Source of the DNA: Pseudorhodobacter antarcticus
Lineage (GTDB): Bacteria > Pseudomonadota > Alphaproteobacteria > Rhodobacterales > Rhodobacteraceae
Assembly: GCA_945897655.1 (NCBI GenBank)
Contig: CAMDHB010000194.1
Location: 1 to 6,902 of the forward strand
DNA: 6,902 nt
Reading direction: 5' to 3'
The notes under the pieces are model-generated. The model was not told the DNA's origin, searched no databases, and saw nothing but the letters and a program-made list of their open reading frames with translations. Shown here one piece after another: positions 5,338 through 6,902 of this stretch (position 1 is the first letter of the stretch; each line of letters opens with the position of its first letter). The position numbers and the translations under genes were made by a program.

Positions 5338-5968
5338 TCATCTTGGCTCGGCGCAGGAACTCGTCAATCCCGACCTCGCCAATCAGGTTTGCCTGCCGGA
5401 CCCAACGATCCCGTGTCACCCGGCACTTGAAGCCCTTCAGGTTGCTGTCCATCCACGCCACCTCGGCCGCACCCCATGCAGAGATCTGGTCGAAATGATA
5501 GATGCCTAAATCATGGCAAAGTTTTTCCATCGCAGGTCCGATCCCCTCGATCGTCTGCAACTTGTCGGCCACCCCACCGCGCGGACCCGACAGTGCCACT
5601 GGCTTCATCTCAGCCGGGGGCGCCACACCAGTCTCAGGGCTTGCAACCGGCGATGGGGTAACGACCGGCTCCGCCGCAGCGACTTCATGTTGGGCAACCT
5701 CTGGCGTATGAACCTCATGCCCATGGCCGTCATGCTCGTGCCCGTGATCGCCGTGCCCGTGATTCGCTTCATCGGCAACTGCGGGTTTTCCCCAGAACAT
5801 GCCCAACAGAACGCCAAAGACCAGAAATACGAACAAACCCACCAGCACCGCTGCCGGCATTGCCACATCGCCGATCCAGCGTGCCAGAACCGCCGCAATG
5901 ATGCCCGCCACCACCCCATAGACCCAACCTGCCGGCCAGCTTTCTTCGGAACTGCTCACTTGTGCCAT
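5327..5968 (-). CDS. Membrane-anchored protein with His-rich linker and C-terminal helix-hairpin-helix domain
   Basis: This 213-residue protein has three visible parts. Residues 12-59 form two hydrophobic segments (about 12-33 and 36-59), a membrane hairpin. Residues 69-94 form a linker with nine histidines (70, 72, 75, 77, 79, 82, 84, 87, 94) and many Asp, Glu and Gly, followed by a Pro/Ala/Val-rich spacer to about 125. Residues 133-196 form a helix-hairpin-helix-like domain: LQTIEGIGPAMEKL, then YHFDQISAW, then a conserved tail with FKCRVTRDRWVRQA. This domain resembles the HHH or DUF4332-type modules that Rhodobacteraceae attach to other proteins, including, as I recall, the C-terminus of NuoE in Rhodobacter and of ribosomal protein L21. 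The membrane hairpin probably leaves the HHH domain in the cytoplasm near complex I. The ATG at 5968 follows nuoE by 24 bases and has AGGGG upstream. The function is unknown; it may be an accessory or assembly factor. The domain need not bind DNA here. Confidence 0.88.
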   Translation of the reverse strand: MAQVSSSEESWPAGWVYGVVAGIIAAVLARWIGDVAMPAAVLVGLFVFLVFGVLLGMFWGKPAVADEANHGHGDHGHEHDGHGHEVHTPEVAQHEVAAAEPVVTPSPVASPETGVAPPAEMKPVALSGPRGGVADKLQTIEGIGPAMEKLCHDLGIYHFDQISAWGAAEVAWMDSNLKGFKCRVTRDRWVRQANLIGEVGIDEFLRRAKMNDY

Positions 5969-5992
5969 TGCGATAACCCCTACTGTACCAGT

Positions 5993-6715
5993 CTATGCCT
6001 TGACCTTGTCCTTCAACCAAGGCGTCAAGATCGGCACCTCGGTTCCGTCAATCCGTTTGACGGTGTCCCCCAGATCCACCGCACGCTGCGCACTGGCATT
6101 GTATTGGGTACGTCCCGATTCAAAATCCTTCAGGCTGGTCAGCCCGCCCAATGGCTCACTGGAATAGCGCCCGTTCTGCGGTCCAGCCACCGGCACCTCA
6201 CCGTTCGAGAAGCGTGCAATCAGGTCCCGCAGCTTTGCCGCCGTCAGATCCTCGTAGTAATCCTTGCCGATCTGGGCCATCGGTGCATTGGTGCAGGCCC
6301 CCATGCACTCCACCTCTTCCCAGCTGAACTTGCCATGGGCAGAAACGGTATGCGACGAAGGCGAAATCATCTCCTTGCAGATCGCAATCAACTCCTCTGC
6401 CCCGCAAATCATGCAAGACGTCGTGCCGCAAATCTGCACATGCGCAACTGACCCGACCGGGGCCAATTGGAACATGAAATAGAACGTCGCCACCTCCAGC
6501 GCCCGGATGTAGGCCATCCCCAACATATCCGCCACATGCTCAATCGCCGGACGGCTCAACCAGCCCTCCTGCTCTTGCGCGCGCCAAAGCAGCGGGATGA
6601 TGGCCGACGCCTGACGCCCGTCAGGATACTTGGAAATCTGCCCCTTGGCCCATTCCAGGTTCATCGGTGTGAAGACAAAGGAAGCAGGCTGTTCTTTGTG
6701 AAGACGGCGAAGCAT
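5993..6715 (-). CDS. nuoE: NADH-quinone oxidoreductase subunit E (24 kDa, [2Fe-2S] N1a)
   Basis: NuoE is a 240-residue thioredoxin-fold subunit of the NADH-oxidising module. It carries the binuclear cluster N1a close to the FMN of NuoF, on the cytoplasmic side. The four ligands are visible as C96-x4-C101 and C137-x3-C141, within an ICGTTSCMICG block and a CMGACTNAP block. A further cysteine, C104, lies beside the first pair and is not expected to be a ligand. The N-terminal helical part (about 18-80) has the family signature around ALEVATFYFMF. Residues from about 170 on form a tail that is absent from short enterobacterial NuoE; the total length is like that recalled for the Paracoccus homologue. 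The ATG at 6715 overlaps the nuoD stop and is preceded by GGGGAGG (6732-6726) at 10 bases. No helix-hairpin-helix domain is fused to the C-terminus; one is encoded by the next gene instead. Confidence 0.97.
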   Translation of the reverse strand: MLRRLHKEQPASFVFTPMNLEWAKGQISKYPDGRQASAIIPLLWRAQEQEGWLSRPAIEHVADMLGMAYIRALEVATFYFMFQLAPVGSVAHVQICGTTSCMICGAEELIAICKEMISPSSHTVSAHGKFSWEEVECMGACTNAPMAQIGKDYYEDLTAAKLRDLIARFSNGEVPVAGPQNGRYSSEPLGGLTSLKDFESGRTQYNASAQRAVDLGDTVKRIDGTEVPILTPWLKDKVKA

Positions 6716-6902
6716 CAGCGGTCAACCTCCCCGAACACGATATCCATCGTGCCGATGATTGCGGAAACGTCGGCCAGCTGGTGGCCGCGGCACATGTAAT
6801 CAAGCGCCTGCAAGTGCAGGAACCCCGGCGCGCGGATCTTGGCGCGGTAGGGTTTGTTCGACCCGTCCGCCACCAGATACACCCCAAACTCACCCTTCGG
6901 CG
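6715..6902 (-). CDS. nuoD: NADH-quinone oxidoreductase subunit D (49 kDa), C-terminal end only
   Basis: This is the last 61 codons and stop of NuoD; the rest lies beyond the right edge. NuoD is a peripheral-arm subunit of complex I that, with NuoB, builds the quinone-binding site at the membrane interface. The visible part carries the family's conserved C-terminal block: a PKGEFGVYLVADGS stretch, then PYRAKIRAPGFLHLQAL, then a terminal DIVFGEVDR followed by TGA. The ending is at the normal place for the family, with no truncation. The stop overlaps the nuoE start as TGATG (6717-6713), so the two are probably translationally coupled. The identification is secure although only the end is visible. 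Confidence 0.97.
   Translation of the reverse strand, partial: PKGEFGVYLVADGSNKPYRAKIRAPGFLHLQALDYMCRGHQLADVSAIIGTMDIVFGEVDR
6726..6732 (-). promoter_or_regulatory. Ribosome binding site of nuoE inside the nuoD coding sequence
   Basis: The minus strand reads GGGGAGG here, 10 bases before the ATG at 6715. It lies within the last codons of nuoD, which fits coupled translation across the TGATG overlap and supports this start for nuoE. Confidence 0.7.

Noticed and set aside
5513..6451. Plus-strand open frame of 312 codons
   Set aside because: It is antisense to the HHH membrane protein and nuoE, crosses both genes and their gap, and shows no domain.

Overview
This window is the middle of a respiratory complex I (proton-pumping NADH:quinone oxidoreductase, nuo) operon. 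Every gene reads on the minus strand, so the biological order runs from the right end to the left. The sequence suggests an alphaproteobacterium of the Rhodobacteraceae (Rhodobacter, Paracoccus or Roseobacter-type). The reasons are the split nuo order with small accessory genes between core genes, NuoE, NuoF and NuoG motifs typical of that group, and two small genes that look like families I know mainly from Rhodobacteraceae (DUF5337 and DUF5333). Base composition is moderately high in GC, and TGA stops overlap ATG starts repeatedly.

Layout in transcription order: the end of nuoD (6902-6715, cut by the window edge); nuoE (6715-5993); a membrane-anchored protein with a His-rich linker and a helix-hairpin-helix domain (5968-5327); a two-helix DUF5337-like membrane protein (5337-5107); a small hairpin just ahead of the nuoF ribosome binding site (5087-5072); and nuoF (5053-3749). 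Next come a 323-base stretch with no convincing gene (3748-3426), a probable lipoprotein (3425-3078), a DUF5333-like exported protein (2941-2522), two adjacent DUF3291 paralogues (2525-2052 and 2055-1558), a 59-residue protein of unknown function (1555-1376), and the first 461 codons of nuoG (1383-1, cut by the window edge).

NuoE, NuoF and NuoG form the NADH-oxidising arm of complex I. NuoF binds FMN and NADH and holds iron-sulphur cluster N3. NuoE holds N1a. NuoG holds N1b, N5 and N4 in the visible part. Electrons then pass toward NuoD at the quinone site. All expected cluster ligands visible in the window are intact, so the core genes look functional.

The accessory genes are the unusual part. 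Five probable non-core genes, most of them tightly spaced or overlapping, separate nuoF from nuoG, and two more separate nuoE from nuoF. They include an enzyme-like domain in two copies, a candidate lipoprotein, an exported protein and two membrane proteins. None is a known catalytic subunit of complex I. Their place within the operon suggests co-expression with the complex and, possibly, roles in assembly, stability or regulation; that is inference. I saw no RNA genes, mobile elements, CRISPR arrays or rho-independent terminators.
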